Of a DNA stretch of 64,000 nucleotides, positions 1 through 10,850 are shown one piece after another (position 1 is the stretch's first letter; each line of letters starts with the position of its first letter). The DNA comes from Tilletiopsis washingtonensis (Eukaryota > Basidiomycota > Exobasidiomycetes > Entylomatales). Made by a program: the position numbers and the translations under genes. The stretch lies in assembly GCF_003144115.1 (NCBI RefSeq), contig NW_020312004.1:636085-700084 (forward strand), read 5' to 3'. Under the pieces are notes generated by a model. That model searched no databases. It was given only the letters and a program-made list of their open reading frames with translations, and was not told the origin of the DNA.

Positions 1-971
1 CGGCACGGCTGTGGGGCAGAGACGCCTCGGCTGCAGCGTGGGAAGCGTGATCGACAACCGCTCGACCCCGCGTCACGTGCGCGTCGAGCCCCACTGGCGA
101 CTGCACCCTGAGCCGCACCGCTCGTCCATCTTGATTGACGCCCCGGCATCGGAGAGATTTCCGCAAAGGTGGAGCACGCCGTGGGAACGAGACAAGCTCG
201 CAGCGGGGACGACGAGAAGCGGGCCAGCGAGGCGAGCTCGAGGCGTCGCGATGACGCACCCTGCACCGCATCGGCGCGCGCTACTCCGCCCCCAGACGCT
301 GCAAATAGCCTGCGCCCGAGCTCGATCATCTGGGCCTCTCAGCTGCGCCTACACAGCAGCAGAACAGCCCAGCGGACAGCATAGCTCACAGCTCGAGCAT
401 ATATGTCGCTCGCTGTTGCTGAGCGGCAGTAGCATAGATTGGGCCTGGGTGCTGGAGAAGAAGAGGTGCGTGCGAGGGACGCGCGGGGTGCTTTGTCAGC
501 GGTACAGCGCGCGCGAGGTGGAGGTCCATGCGCGTGCGGAGGCTGCACGCGAAGCAACATGCGGCAAGAAGAGCCCGACCGCTCGGCTCGCAGCGGCGTG
601 ATGATGCTCGAGCTGCCGTTCTGGCCTGGGCCTCTTCCTCTTCGGGCGCAGCGGGCAGGAGAGCTGTCGCTGTGCAGCAGGCACGGAGTTCCTGCGGTGC
701 GTGCGCCAGCGAGATGCAAGATGCCGTGCCCGCTCGCGCCAGCGGCAGCGCGTCAGAAGCACAGGGTCCGCCTCCGCGTCCGCCAGCGAGCGCAGCATGT
801 GGTCAGCAAGCTCCGCAGTGAGCTGTTCATCCGCACGCACGCTCTGCACCTTCGCTCGGAGGCACGCACGCCCAGACGAGCCCGCCCTCGAGCGAGGCCT
901 CTTCCTTCCCGACCACATCCACCCGCCAACTCAAACAGCCTCACCTCCTCCACCTACACACTCAGCCCGCC
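1..971. other. No supported gene; probable 5' leader at its right end
   Basis: Several long open frames exist here, but all are Arg/Ala/Ser-rich, overlap each other on both strands and resemble no protein family, as expected by chance in GC-rich DNA. The last ~65 bases (about 905-971) form a C/T-rich, purine-poor tract directly before the start codon at 972. That is the usual look of a basidiomycete promoter/5' leader, and I take it as the leader of the next gene. Confidence 0.5.
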
Positions 972-1973
972 ATGTCGCTCGCTCGCACCCTCCGCCCTGC
1001 CATGCGCACTGCGCCCCGCGCCATCGCCGCTCCCGTGCCCATGGCTCGCTCGTACGCCGCTCCCACCCCTGGCGCAGTGAGTGTCGCAGTGCCGAGAAGG
1101 GGTTCCTGCATGCGCCCTTTGTCCCTGTCGAGCAGAGCTGCGTGACAGGCGACTCGCCAGCTCAGAGCTGGCTCGCTCGCACCTGCAGCCTGCGCGGGCT
1201 CTGCGCTGCTCTTGGCCTTCGCCAGCAGTGTCTGCACGAGTATGACAGCCTTGCGTACTCAGAGCAGCCCTTCTCGCCTGCGAGCTGTCTCTCTCTGTGT
1301 GCGACAATGGGCCTCTTGTCTTCACCCGCTCTCGCGCCTCACGCATCAGCAGGGCGCGAAGCTTTCGTGCTGCGAGCTGCCGTGCTCGCAGCCTTGGCTC
1401 CAGCTCGCGCCAAAAGCACTGGCGCGGGCACACAGCTTCGCTCTGCACACACTTTCTACATGCGCTTCTCGGCTGCCTCCTCTGAGCCATGCTCACACTC
1501 CGCACCTTCAGCACCCGCCGGCGGAGCAGTCCGGCTCGCGCAAGACGGGCACGACGCAGATGCTCGCCGGCTCCGTCCTCGTGCTCGCCGTGAGCGCAGG
1601 CATCTTCATGTCGCTCGGCCGCGACAGCAAGAAGGCGACGGTCGGCGTGGGCAGCGAGGGTGCCTCCAAGCTCCAGGGTTCAAAGTACCGCGCGGCCAAG
1701 GCGCTTGAGAACGGCACGACGAGCGGCCACGAGGGCGTGCTCGGCAAGTCGGGCAGCCCCGCCAGCGTCGACCGCGCCGCAGAGGCGATCCGCGAGCGCG
1801 CCGCCGACGCAAAGGACAGTATCAAGGCCAAGTTTAGCGAGGCGAAGGACAAGACCGAGGGCCTGCGCGACCGCGCCGCCGGACTGAAGCGCGACGCTGA
1901 GGAAAAGACGGAGTCGCTGCGTGACCGTGCCTCGGAACTCAAGCGCCAGGCGGAGAACGCCACGCAGCGTTAG
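972..1973 (+). CDS. Small putative mitochondrial membrane protein with LEA/apolipoprotein-like helix
   Basis: Proposed exons are 972-1076 and 1512-1973, giving 188 residues. A second in-phase acceptor would start exon 2 at 1530 and give 182. Residues 1-30 are rich in Arg, Ala and Ser with no acidic residue and end in an RSYAAP-type motif, which suggests a matrix presequence. A hydrophobic stretch (MLAGSVLVLAVSAGIFMSL) follows as one membrane span. The C-terminal ~85 residues form a charged amphipathic helix with 11-residue-like repeats (ERAADAKDSIKAKF, DRAAGLKRDAEEK, DRASELKRQAENA), as in LEA group 3 or apolipoprotein-like proteins. I do not recognise a specific orthologue. The 435-453 nt intron is about eight times the local norm, so a missed small exon or alternative splicing is possible. 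The second exon is well supported by composition; the first is less certain. Confidence 0.6.
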
Positions 1974-2071
1974 GCTTCCGAGCCGGCGGCGGTACAATGA
2001 ATGCGTGATTGCGAGAGCAGCGGCTGATCCGGAAGGCTACAGAAGGGAGAGTTAGCGGGGAGCTGGGCGCG

Positions 2072-4864
2072 TCACGACTGCGCGCCGCTCGAGGCCATGC
2101 CGTCGACCGTGCTCAGGTGCGCCGTCAGCTCGGCCCAGTCGAGGTTGTCGAGCGCGAGCCAGTCGGTGCCGTCCTCGGGGCCCGGCATGCGCTCAAGCAT
2201 GATGAGCGGGTCGACGCCGCCCGGCCACTCCGCCGAGCCTATAGCGCCGAGCGGTGTGCCCGACGCAGGGTTGCGCGTCGTGCGTGCGGCGTTGGCGTTG
2301 GCGGTGGCAGGCGGCGCCATGGCGCCAGGCAGCGGCGGCGACATGGACGAGGGAGCGCTCAAGCCAGGCGTCGCAGCACCCTGCATGCGGAGCACGGCCG
2401 GTAGCTGTTCTGAGCGCGCAGGACGCGAGCTGCGCATGCTCGGAGCCTCTCGTCGGCGCGCCTGGAAGCCTGCATTTGGCTGTCAGCGAAGGACGCGGGT
2501 GTGCAGGCACGCGCTCAACTCACGCTCGCGCAGAAGGTCTCGCGACGTGCACAGGCCGACGAGCAGCTGATGGCTGATGCGTGCCGTGACGTTGCTCTCC
2601 GACAGCAGACTGAGCGTCTCGATTGCCTGTGTGACGCGGTCAGCACTAGTTCGGCGCCACGAGACGCTCTGCTCACCTCAAACACCTGCGACGAGAACCA
2701 GTCGAGATCGGCCGCCGGCCACATCTGCTTGTCGTTGCTGTCGTCCAGGAACATTGTCGCGAACGTCGTGGCGGCGACGAAGAGATGCTGGCTGTTCCAG
2801 CTCGTCTGGAACGCGACCCAGGGGCACGACGCGAGCGTGACGCTGTCACCGCGCGTCAGCAGCGTCAACGTGCCTGAGCAAAGCGGCACTCACAGAGTCG
2901 GCATCGTCTCGAGGATCTTGCGCGCGTGCTCGAGCGCCGCATACCGGAGGTTCGGAGGCGCCGCGCGGTCGAGCAGGAAGGGGCGCATGAGGCTGCAGCG
3001 CAGGTAGCGCGTGCTGCAGTGCCGCACGATGGCCTGCGCTGCGGTGACGTGGCTGGCCGGGTCGTTGGGCGTCATGTTGGCGCGTGCGTTCTCGAAGCGC
3101 AGCTCGGACGGCAGGCGGGCATCGGACTCGACGAAGCGCGCGTCGATGGCCAGTGCGGAGGCATATCGCTCTGCTGGCGGCGTGTTGGCCAGCGTGCGCA
3201 GGAAGCGATGCAGCTGCAAAATCAGCTCCGAATACTGGTTGCGCGAGACGAGATAGGCCGAAGAGTTCGGCGAGGCGGTGCTGGGCTCGATGCGCGCGCC
3301 CGTCGTGGTGTCCCAGCAGTCTGCCGACACGTACTCGGGCTGCTCGACAGCAATCGGCGCATCGAGATCCATCGCACGCTGATACAGCACGCCCAGCCCT
3401 GTGATGTGTGGTCAGCCACGTGCGACATGCTAGCCTTTGGCTGCGAGACTCACAGCGGTCAAGCGTCGCGAGATCGTGAGCGACGCGCCGCCAGAGCTCC
3501 TTCTGCAGCGCGCTGTGAGGAGTGTAAGGACGTTGCGCTGGCTGGGTGTCGACTCGACGTACCTCATCTCCCACGCGCGCCAGTGGCCCTCATCAAAGAG
3601 CTGCAGAGCCTTGCCCCGCCGGATGGCAGCGCCGACGTAGTACCACGCCTTCTCGCTGCCGTCATGCCCTCCCGCCAGCACCTGATAGAGGCAGATGCAC
3701 GTCTCTGCCTGCAGACGCGTGAAGTTCAGGCCAGTGTCCTCGGGTCCGCCTTGTGGCTGCAGCAGCTGGTGCGCACGCTCCGCGTACTCGCTGTGCGAGT
3801 GCGGCGCATTCGTGATGCGTGCCGCCTTGTGCGCTGTCGGTCGCAGCGCCAGCGTGAGCGCGACAACAGTGTAGAAGATGGTCGCTGAGTAGCGCGAGAT
3901 GCGATGCCCGGCCTGCAGCTGGTGCCAGACCCAGTAGAAGGTGCCGGAATGCAGGCACGAGACATGCCAGTCCAGCTATGCACGGCCGTCAGCGTGCGAG
4001 CCCACGCGCCGAGAGCGCTGCAACTCACCTCGCTGAAGAAGCACTGGAACAGCGTCATGCAGTCGTCGGGGGACGGCAAGTGCGGCGCCAGATCTGCCCA
4101 CCGCAAGTCTCTCCCTGTCGCTTCTGGCACTGCAGACGAGGCCGAAGCCAGCGCTGGCACAGCTTTCTCGACACTCTCCAGATTCGAGCGGATAGAGCTG
4201 AGCATCGAGCGCACAGTCGCTAGATCTGCCGCGCCAGCCGTGCTCCTGCCTGTATGGCTCGAGCTCGAGGGCGTGGGAGGCGGGTGAGGCCGAGGCGACG
4301 GCGTCTCTGTCGCCGACGGAGGTCGTGCAGAGAACTCGTTTGTGTTCAAGCGGCTGCGCTTTGCGCTGCGAGGTGCACCCGGCAGCTCGTCGCGCGGGCT
4401 GCGGTCGATGCTGTTGGCACTGTTGGGACTCGCGTCTTCGCGCGCGGCGCCGTTGGTGGGCCCGCCATTGCCCGCTTGCCGATCTCCGATGATCTTGCTC
4501 GACCGCGACGCCACGGCCGAGCCCTCGGGCAGCTCAGAGACGGTGTAGCAGAACGACTCGGTGCTACGCAGCACGCACGAGGAGCATGGCTGAGTGCCCA
4601 CGCGTCAGCGCCGGGGCCTGGCGCGGGCACAGAACCTGACTCACCTCGCCGCGGTCGCACTTCGACTTGCGCTTGCGGCTACGCAAAGGCGCACACACAT
4701 CAGCGACAGGGCTACCAAGACATTCTCGGCAGCGCTCACCACGGCAGACAGCTCAGCTTCGGGCCCCTCGCCGCGGCGCCCGCATCATGCCCCGTCGCGG
4801 CGGCGACGGCGGGCCGCGAGGCGCTGGCCGACGCCTCGGCAAGCGAGTGCTCGTAGCTGAGCAT
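2072..4864 (-). CDS. Zn(II)2Cys6 fungal transcription factor
   Basis: There are nine exons: 4864-4740, 4678-4645, 4589-4029, 3975-3563, 3512-3454, 3398-2894, 2842-2677, 2626-2524 and 2469-2072. They give 787 residues with eight 50-61 nt introns. The zinc cluster is split over the first three exons: Cys39, 42, 49, 55, 58 and 67 give C-x2-C-x6-C-x5-C-x2-C-x8-C with the basic RKRKSK stretch between. Cys42 is itself split by intron 1, which fixes that junction. The middle and C-terminal part is helical, with the character of the fungal-specific middle homology region (for example AIETLSLLSESNVTARISHQ). The last ~110 residues are Ala/Pro/Ser-rich and end with an acidic-aromatic patch (DWLALDNLDWAEL) that could be an activation segment. 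The DNA target is unknown. It is divergent from the DUF3712 gene across a 1.7 kb gap, so it could control that gene; this is inference. The start is the nearest in-frame ATG before the cluster. Confidence 0.85.
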
Positions 4865-6530
4865 CTCTGGAGCAGCAGTGCAGCGGGTAGCTGCGGTGAC
4901 GATGCGAGCCGGCGCCCGGGTCTCTGCGGCAGCAGAGCTGGCTGGCCAGACGACGACGCGGCGTGCGACGTGGAGGTCGGCGTGCGAAAAGTGCACAAGA
5001 TCTGCGTCGGCCGGGTGCGCAGCGACTGGCCGGCGGGAAGAGCAGCTATGGGACGAGCGAGGAGGGTGCACGGACGAGTATGTGGAAGGATGGTGCGCAC
5101 GGCGGGTGCGAGTGGTGAGATGCGAAGCAGCAGCTGCCCAGCCGGCGCCGGATGAGGGTCAGGAACGAAGGCAGCTGCGGAGCCCCAGCCAAGCCGCGAG
5201 ATCGCGTCTCCCGCCGCACCGACCGCGTGGCGCTCTTCCGCCTCTCCTCGTTGGCTGGACGCGCCGCGCCGCGAATCCGCGATGCAGGATGCACCGTGCA
5301 CCTCGGCCCTAAGCTGCACCTGACGGGGAGGCACATGCACCTACAGCTGAACCCTGCGTCCTGCTTGCAGCAGCTGGCCTTGTGGGCTGCTGCCCACGAG
5401 AGGCACACGGGGAGCGTCACCATGACTCGCATCTTGCAGCATGCAGCGCCAGCATGCAGAGGTTACGGCCGGCCTTTGCTCCGAAGGACCACGTTGCCCT
5501 CCGAAGCCACCAGCCGCCAGCCTCTGCATGCTGCACCTGGCGCTGAGTGCAGCACCAACGTCGCGATAGCTCGTAGCGTGCGACCGCCTCGGCGAGCTCC
5601 ACGTGGTGGGTGCGACGGCATCGCGCAGCCAGAAGCAGCGGCTGCGATGGCGGTCTGCACGCCCCCTCCGCTGCCGCCCTATCAAGATCCTCGCTTGCGA
5701 TTGATCGTCCGCCAGACACATGTGCCCCCTCGCGCGGAGTGTCCTGTGTGTGCTCGAAGTCTGATTGCGTCCGGAGCACCGTGTGCTTGACCGACAGCCG
5801 CAGCCCGGCTCCGTCAGCGCTTCGCACGTCCAGCATCGAGCCCTCGCCAAGCCAAGGGCGCACCTTCAGGCCCTCTGAGGGCTGGCGCTCGGACAAGCAT
5901 GCTCTGCGCAGCATGCCGCTCCAAGATGCTCATCAGAGCGCAGCGGTTACCTCTCACGAGGACCGCGATTGCGGGGAGCGTGCACAAGGCAGCGCTGAGC
6001 AGCACGGAGCGCAGCACATCAGCACGAGGATGCCTCGCGCTGAAAGCGGCGGAGCGGCGGCAGATCCGCAGAAAGAGTCGTGCGCAGCAGCAGCGCAGCA
6101 GAGCGGCGGCAGCGGCGCGATGACGCGCGTTGCTGCCTTTTTGGCGGCTGATCTGCGCCCGAGGCGGCGCCGCTTAACCCCGCTCTCTCCGGCGACGCTC
6201 CGTGTCTGCCATGACCAAGGGCAAGCTTCCTCTGCTCTTCTGCTGCAAGCAGCCAAGGGGCATGCTCTGCGTGGGGCAGCGCTGCTGCGCGCTCGGGCGC
6301 TCTCTGCAAGATGCATGATCGCCGTTCATTCCAGGTGCGGCGCCACGTCTCGGTCTCACGGACGCGGACCATTTCACGCTCCTCTGCTCAGCAGCGCAGC
6401 ACCCTGAGCAGGAGGCCCGCCTGAGCGGCTGAATGCCGATGCGGTCAGGCACGGAGCGGAGATGAGCTTGCCTCATCTTGCCAGAGCGGCAGAGCGGCGC
6501 AGCCTCTCATCCCACCACCACCACCTCACC
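4865..6530. other. Intergenic region between divergent genes; no supported gene
   Basis: This 1.67 kb region separates the start codons of the zinc-cluster regulator and the DUF3712 gene. Open frames in all registers are low-quality (Arg/Ala/Cys-rich, no family match). It is likely promoter and 5' untranslated DNA for both genes. An imperfect inverted repeat at 5445-5544 is listed separately. The start codon at 6531 lies in a favourable CACCATGGCC context after a run of CCACCACC. Confidence 0.5.
5445..5544. repeat. Imperfect inverted repeat in a divergent promoter region
   Basis: The left arm at 5445-5461 (agcgccagcatgcagag) is matched by the reverse complement at 5522-5544, with a 6-base insertion inside the right arm. 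The spacer is about 60 bases. It could form a cruciform or be a paired binding site. No function can be assigned. Confidence 0.4.
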
Positions 6531-9500
6531 ATGGCCACCTCCACCGACACGCCTCCCGGCGCCGCCGGCGCGCCGCCAAAGACGACGGGCCTCTCGCGCG
6601 TGCCGGCGGTGCGGGCGCTCGTCGACCGGCTGCTGCACCGCGCACGCCTCGACATCGCCGAGCTGCACGTCCACTCGCTCAGCGACACGGGCTTCCAGGC
6701 GCGCGCCAAGCTGCGCCTGTCGAACATCGGCACTGGGCCGCTCCCGCTCGTTAAGGTCAAGGTGTGCTTGCCGGCGCAGAGCACGGAGCTGCACTGGATC
6801 GAGCATGCCTCGGCCGCGAGCAGCAGCAAGAGCGGCAAGAGGGCCAGCTCGAGCAGCACTCCGTCTCTGCTGCCAGAGACCGGCAGCTGCCTCGTCGCGC
6901 ACGCCGAGATCCCTCCCTTTCGCCTGCGGCCCAGTGCCGTGCCGGGTGCGGCTAGTGCAGAGATCGAGCTTACAATCCGCACGCCGGCTGGCGGTAGCGA
7001 GGCGCTCTCGCGCTTCGTCCGCACGCTCCTTGCCGCACCAGCAGAGGGCGAGCCGCAGCAGCTCGTGCTGCGTGCTCGCGGCGCCGAGATCAAGGCCTAC
7101 GGCATGAAATTCTCCGGGCTCAGCCTGGAGAAGATCGTGCCGCTTGGGGGCCTGGCCGGACTCGGTGGCGTGCTGCAGCTTCCAGGCGCCTCTGGAGCGT
7201 CAGCAGGCTCCTTGGGCCTCCCATCGATGCCGGTCCGCACACGCGCATCGGATCTCAGCGCCTCGGAGAAGCACAGCAAGCGCCGCTCCTGGCTGTCGCG
7301 GGCCAGCTCATCACGAGCAAGCTCGTCTGCGGTCGGGACATCTTCACAGACCACAGCGCCTGTCTCAACACCCGGAGCGCCCCTCGAGATCGGCGAGTTC
7401 CAGATCGTGGCTGGCCATGCGCGTGAGGGCATCGAGCTCAGCGCCTCCGTCTCTCTCGTCAACCCGTCGCAGAGCCCGGCGTTGACCTTCGAGCCTGGCG
7501 AGCTTCGCTTCTCTCTGTGCTCACCCTCTGCGAAAGGCAGCATGGTCAGCCTCGGCTCGCTTACACTCGCATCAACGCCGCTACGGCCCGGCACAAACAA
7601 GGTCACTGCGAAAGGCTTTGTCATTCTCCCAGCGGAGCCGCCTGCAGGCTCTGCTTCGGATTCGCCAGCATCCTTGGCCTATGCGGCAGGCGCAAACCTG
7701 CTCTCCTCGCTGCTGCAGGACGAGCCGATCGAAATCTGTGCCGTTGCACAGGAGAGCAATGGCGGCGCCTCGCCTGTTGCCTGGCTCGCCGCGGCGCTGA
7801 AAGGCGCGCAAATCGACGCACGGGTGCCAGCTTTGGGCGACCGCTCGCGCTTGCTCGACGGCGCAGAGCTGCGTGTGGAGGGTGCAGCGATGGCAGCTCG
7901 GCCAACCCCTGCCTCTCCAAGGCTCGAGCGAGGTGTGTCTACAGCTTCGCGCAACAGTAACGGGGCTGCCGGCGGCTCCAGCGTGGCGCGCGCCACGCTT
8001 CACAACAGCTTTGGTGCAGACATCCACGTCGAGTCTCTCTCGGTCCAAGCGCTAGCGACCGAGCTGCCCGGCGAAGGCGGCAGCGAGCTCGAGCTCGCGA
8101 TGATCCAGACGCCGACTTCGTGGGATGGGCTGCGGCTCCCGGCTGGAGGCGAGGGTGTCGCGACCAGCTTGCCCATCGAGATCAACCGCGATCCCAACGT
8201 GCTCATCGCCATCATGCGGCGGACGGCGCAGACGCGGGGCGTTGACATCGGCGAGTCGCTCGAGGAGCTCTTCGATGAGCTGTGCGCTGGCGGCGGCACG
8301 GCTGGCAAGACACCGCACGGCTCCAAACGCAACAGCGTCGCATCCTCGCGCGCCAAGGGTCCTCGTGCAAGCGGCGACGCAGACCCTTCGCGAGACCTGG
8401 CGTCGCTGCTCTCCCGGGCTCTCGCGGACTTGCGCGTGACTGCGCATGTGAACGCCACTGCCAGACTAGGCGACTACCGCATCCCTGGTACTCTGCGCTT
8501 CACTCAGCGGCGGCTTCCGATTGCGCTCAGCACGGCCAGCTCGGCTGCACTGCTTCCGTCGGTGGGTGCACCCTTCGTCGGTGCGCTGGCCGAGCGGGCT
8601 GAGGTGCAGCTCGTCGCCGTTGTGGTGCACGGCATGGATGAGGACGGCATCGTGGCGAGCGCAGGCCTGCGTCTTGTCAACTTCGGCCCGCTCGCAGCCT
8701 CCATCCGCTTCGACGAGCCAGCAGACCTCTTCCGCGACGGCAAGAAGGTGGCTCGCCTCTTTATCTCCGGCAGCGTTGCAGTCGAGCCCGGCATGCTCGA
8801 AGCTGTGCGCACAGATGTCCGTCTCGCTCCGCCCACCGGCGCGGGTGCGACAGAGGCTTTCGGCGCCGTCGCGGCAGCCCTGCTCCAGGAGCACACCGCG
8901 GCGTTCGAGTTGCAAGCCCAGCACGTCGTCATCACCGCCGGTGGCGTGGAGTTCTTGACGCCGTTGAACAAGACGATCAAGCTCGCCGGCCTCGGAGGCT
9001 TCCCTGACCTTAGCGTAACGCACTTCAGCGTACTGGGCGAGGCTCGCCCACCGGCAGCAGGCGGCAGTCTGCTGCAGGCCGCACTGCAGAGCACAGCAGG
9101 CACGAACAACGGCGCATTTCAGATCTGCGCCGGCGTCACGTTGGTCAATCCGAGCGACATGACGATCAAGCTGGCGCGTCTCGAGCTGGCGCTGTCCTAC
9201 GACGGTGCGCAAGTCGGCCAGCTGGCTCTGGAGGATGTGGTCATCGAGCCATATGGAGAGACGCCGCTCGAGGCGCGTGGCCTCGTCTATCTCCAGGAGG
9301 ACGCAGATCGCGAAATTGTCCTGCCCAAGCTGGGCGAGATGATCAGCTCTCTCGTCGCCGGAAGGGAAGTGAAGCTCGGTCTGCGGGGCGCTCGAGCTTG
9401 GGCACAGCCGCCGCCTGCGGCTGTCGGCGGCGCGGCAGGCAAGCGTCGCGCCACAAGCGAGCCGCAGCGTCTGTCGTGGCTGGACTGTGCGCTCGCCTCC

Positions 9501-10850
9501 TTCTCTCTGTCGGCGACACTGCAGCAGGAGCCGCTGCGCCTCGTCGACGGCGTCGACGTCGGCAAGCTCGACGCCTCGTTCCCCGCCAACGGCCCGCCCG
9601 TCATCACCGCGACCGACATTCTGATCGACTACAGCTTGCCCTACCCCATCGAGCTGCGACCCGTGACCACCTCTGCGGACGTCGAGGTCATCTTCGACGA
9701 CGTCGTCGTCGGCCGGGCCAAGACGCGCGAAGGCGTGATCAGCGACGAGCACGCGCGCTCCGACGACGGCGGCGCCAAGGGCACCTTTACGCTGGGCCTC
9801 GAGCGCTTCGAGCTGCACACGCACGACGAGGCGATGATGGCCGATCTGGTCTCGCACGTCTTCGACGCCGGCGACAGCGGCACGACTCGCATCAGCCTGC
9901 GTGGCACAGCGCATGTGCGAGTTGCAACGACCCTCGGCGAGCTGCCGGTCACAGTCGACCTGGGCCGAGCACATCGCATCCGCGTGGCCGGCCTCAACAG
10001 CCTGCGCGAGAGTCCGCTGCAGTACAGCAACTTCCAGGTCGTCGACGCGAACCCCGAGTATCTGCGCGTGACGTTCTCGCTCTTCCTCAACAACCCCTCG
10101 ACGTCGATGCACATCCGTCTGCCGGACACGGGCCTGTCGATGGGCGTGTACCTGCGCGACACCTTCGTCGGACGCGCGCTCATCGCCAGTGGCTCCTTCG
10201 ACATGCCTGGCGGGCCCGTGGCCATCCACGGCGTCGAGTTCCGCTACTCGCCGGCGCGCGAGGACCGGGTGCGCGACCTGCCGTCGAACCTGCTGAGCGG
10301 CCGCAACACGGTGCTGCAGGTGCGCGGCGACGACGAGTCGACGGAGCTGCCGGTGCTGCGCGATGCCCTTTCGCGCATCCGCATGGAGTTCACGCTCAAG
10401 CCCATGCTGCACGAGCTGCTCGAGAGCATCTCGGTGCAGCTGGGCCCCAGCGTGCTCACGCACTCGACTGTCGAGGCGACGTACGTGGTGCGCAACCCGC
10501 TCGCCGTGCCCATCGACCTGTGCAGCCTGTCGTTTGCCGCCACGTTCCGCGGTGCGCCGTTCGGCAGTGCGCAGTGCACCTTTGTGCGCGATGCGCCGCT
10601 GCGCATCGCACCCGGCACGCCCACGGCGCCCGGCACGCAGAGCGGCAAGATCGACGTGCGCCTGGCGCAGTCGCTCGACAAGCTCGTCAAGACGTTCCTT
10701 GCCGAGCGCGGCCAGCTGACGCTCGAGCTCGACGTGCAGGCCAAGGTCGAGCTGCAGGGCTTCAGCATTCCCGTGTTTGACTATGCGCAGAGCCTGCCGC
10801 TGCACATCGAGGGCCTCGGCGGCGTGTCCAAGCTCCTCTCCATCTTCTGA
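6531..10850 (+). CDS. Large DUF3712/LEA2-like repeat protein
   Basis: A single uninterrupted exon encodes 1,439 residues, unusual beside intron-rich neighbours. I chose the ATG at 6531 over the in-frame ATG at 6462 because of its CACCATGGCC context and because the extra residues are low-complexity. The protein is a tandem of β-sandwich LEA2-like units. Repeated elements include KFSGLSLEKIVPLGGL (~190), NKTIKLAGLGGFPDLSVTHF (~815) and LHIEGLGGVSKLLSIF at the C-terminus. 'Dip' patterns such as NPSQSPALTFE, NPSDMTIKL, NNPSTSMHI and RNPLAVPIDL mark the start of each unit. No signal peptide or clear membrane span is seen. Fungal DUF3712 proteins include yeast vacuolar Tag1, but that one has a membrane anchor, so this protein should not be equated with it. 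LEA2 units bind or transfer lipids in some bridge-like proteins; a lipid role here is speculation. A Ser-rich linker lies near residues 235-290. An AATAATATTTT-like polyadenylation element follows the stop at ~10861. Confidence 0.85.
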   Translation: MATSTDTPPGAAGAPPKTTGLSRVPAVRALVDRLLHRARLDIAELHVHSLSDTGFQARAKLRLSNIGTGPLPLVKVKVCLPAQSTELHWIEHASAASSSKSGKRASSSSTPSLLPETGSCLVAHAEIPPFRLRPSAVPGAASAEIELTIRTPAGGSEALSRFVRTLLAAPAEGEPQQLVLRARGAEIKAYGMKFSGLSLEKIVPLGGLAGLGGVLQLPGASGASAGSLGLPSMPVRTRASDLSASEKHSKRRSWLSRASSSRASSSAVGTSSQTTAPVSTPGAPLEIGEFQIVAGHAREGIELSASVSLVNPSQSPALTFEPGELRFSLCSPSAKGSMVSLGSLTLASTPLRPGTNKVTAKGFVILPAEPPAGSASDSPASLAYAAGANLLSSLLQDEPIEICAVAQESNGGASPVAWLAAALKGAQIDARVPALGDRSRLLDGAELRVEGAAMAARPTPASPRLERGVSTASRNSNGAAGGSSVARATLHNSFGADIHVESLSVQALATELPGEGGSELELAMIQTPTSWDGLRLPAGGEGVATSLPIEINRDPNVLIAIMRRTAQTRGVDIGESLEELFDELCAGGGTAGKTPHGSKRNSVASSRAKGPRASGDADPSRDLASLLSRALADLRVTAHVNATARLGDYRIPGTLRFTQRRLPIALSTASSAALLPSVGAPFVGALAERAEVQLVAVVVHGMDEDGIVASAGLRLVNFGPLAASIRFDEPADLFRDGKKVARLFISGSVAVEPGMLEAVRTDVRLAPPTGAGATEAFGAVAAALLQEHTAAFELQAQHVVITAGGVEFLTPLNKTIKLAGLGGFPDLSVTHFSVLGEARPPAAGGSLLQAALQSTAGTNNGAFQICAGVTLVNPSDMTIKLARLELALSYDGAQVGQLALEDVVIEPYGETPLEARGLVYLQEDADREIVLPKLGEMISSLVAGREVKLGLRGARAWAQPPPAAVGGAAGKRRATSEPQRLSWLDCALASFSLSATLQQEPLRLVDGVDVGKLDASFPANGPPVITATDILIDYSLPYPIELRPVTTSADVEVIFDDVVVGRAKTREGVISDEHARSDDGGAKGTFTLGLERFELHTHDEAMMADLVSHVFDAGDSGTTRISLRGTAHVRVATTLGELPVTVDLGRAHRIRVAGLNSLRESPLQYSNFQVVDANPEYLRVTFSLFLNNPSTSMHIRLPDTGLSMGVYLRDTFVGRALIASGSFDMPGGPVAIHGVEFRYSPAREDRVRDLPSNLLSGRNTVLQVRGDDESTELPVLRDALSRIRMEFTLKPMLHELLESISVQLGPSVLTHSTVEATYVVRNPLAVPIDLCSLSFAATFRGAPFGSAQCTFVRDAPLRIAPGTPTAPGTQSGKIDVRLAQSLDKLVKTFLAERGQLTLELDVQAKVELQGFSIPVFDYAQSLPLHIEGLGGVSKLLSIF

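Noticed and set aside
11-1080. Long overlapping open frames on both strands
   Set aside because: Arg/Ala/Ser-rich, mutually overlapping, no family match; expected from high GC where stop codons are rare.
6462-6530. Upstream in-frame ATG for the DUF3712 protein
   Set aside because: Adds 23 low-complexity residues including a His run; the ATG at 6531 has the better context.
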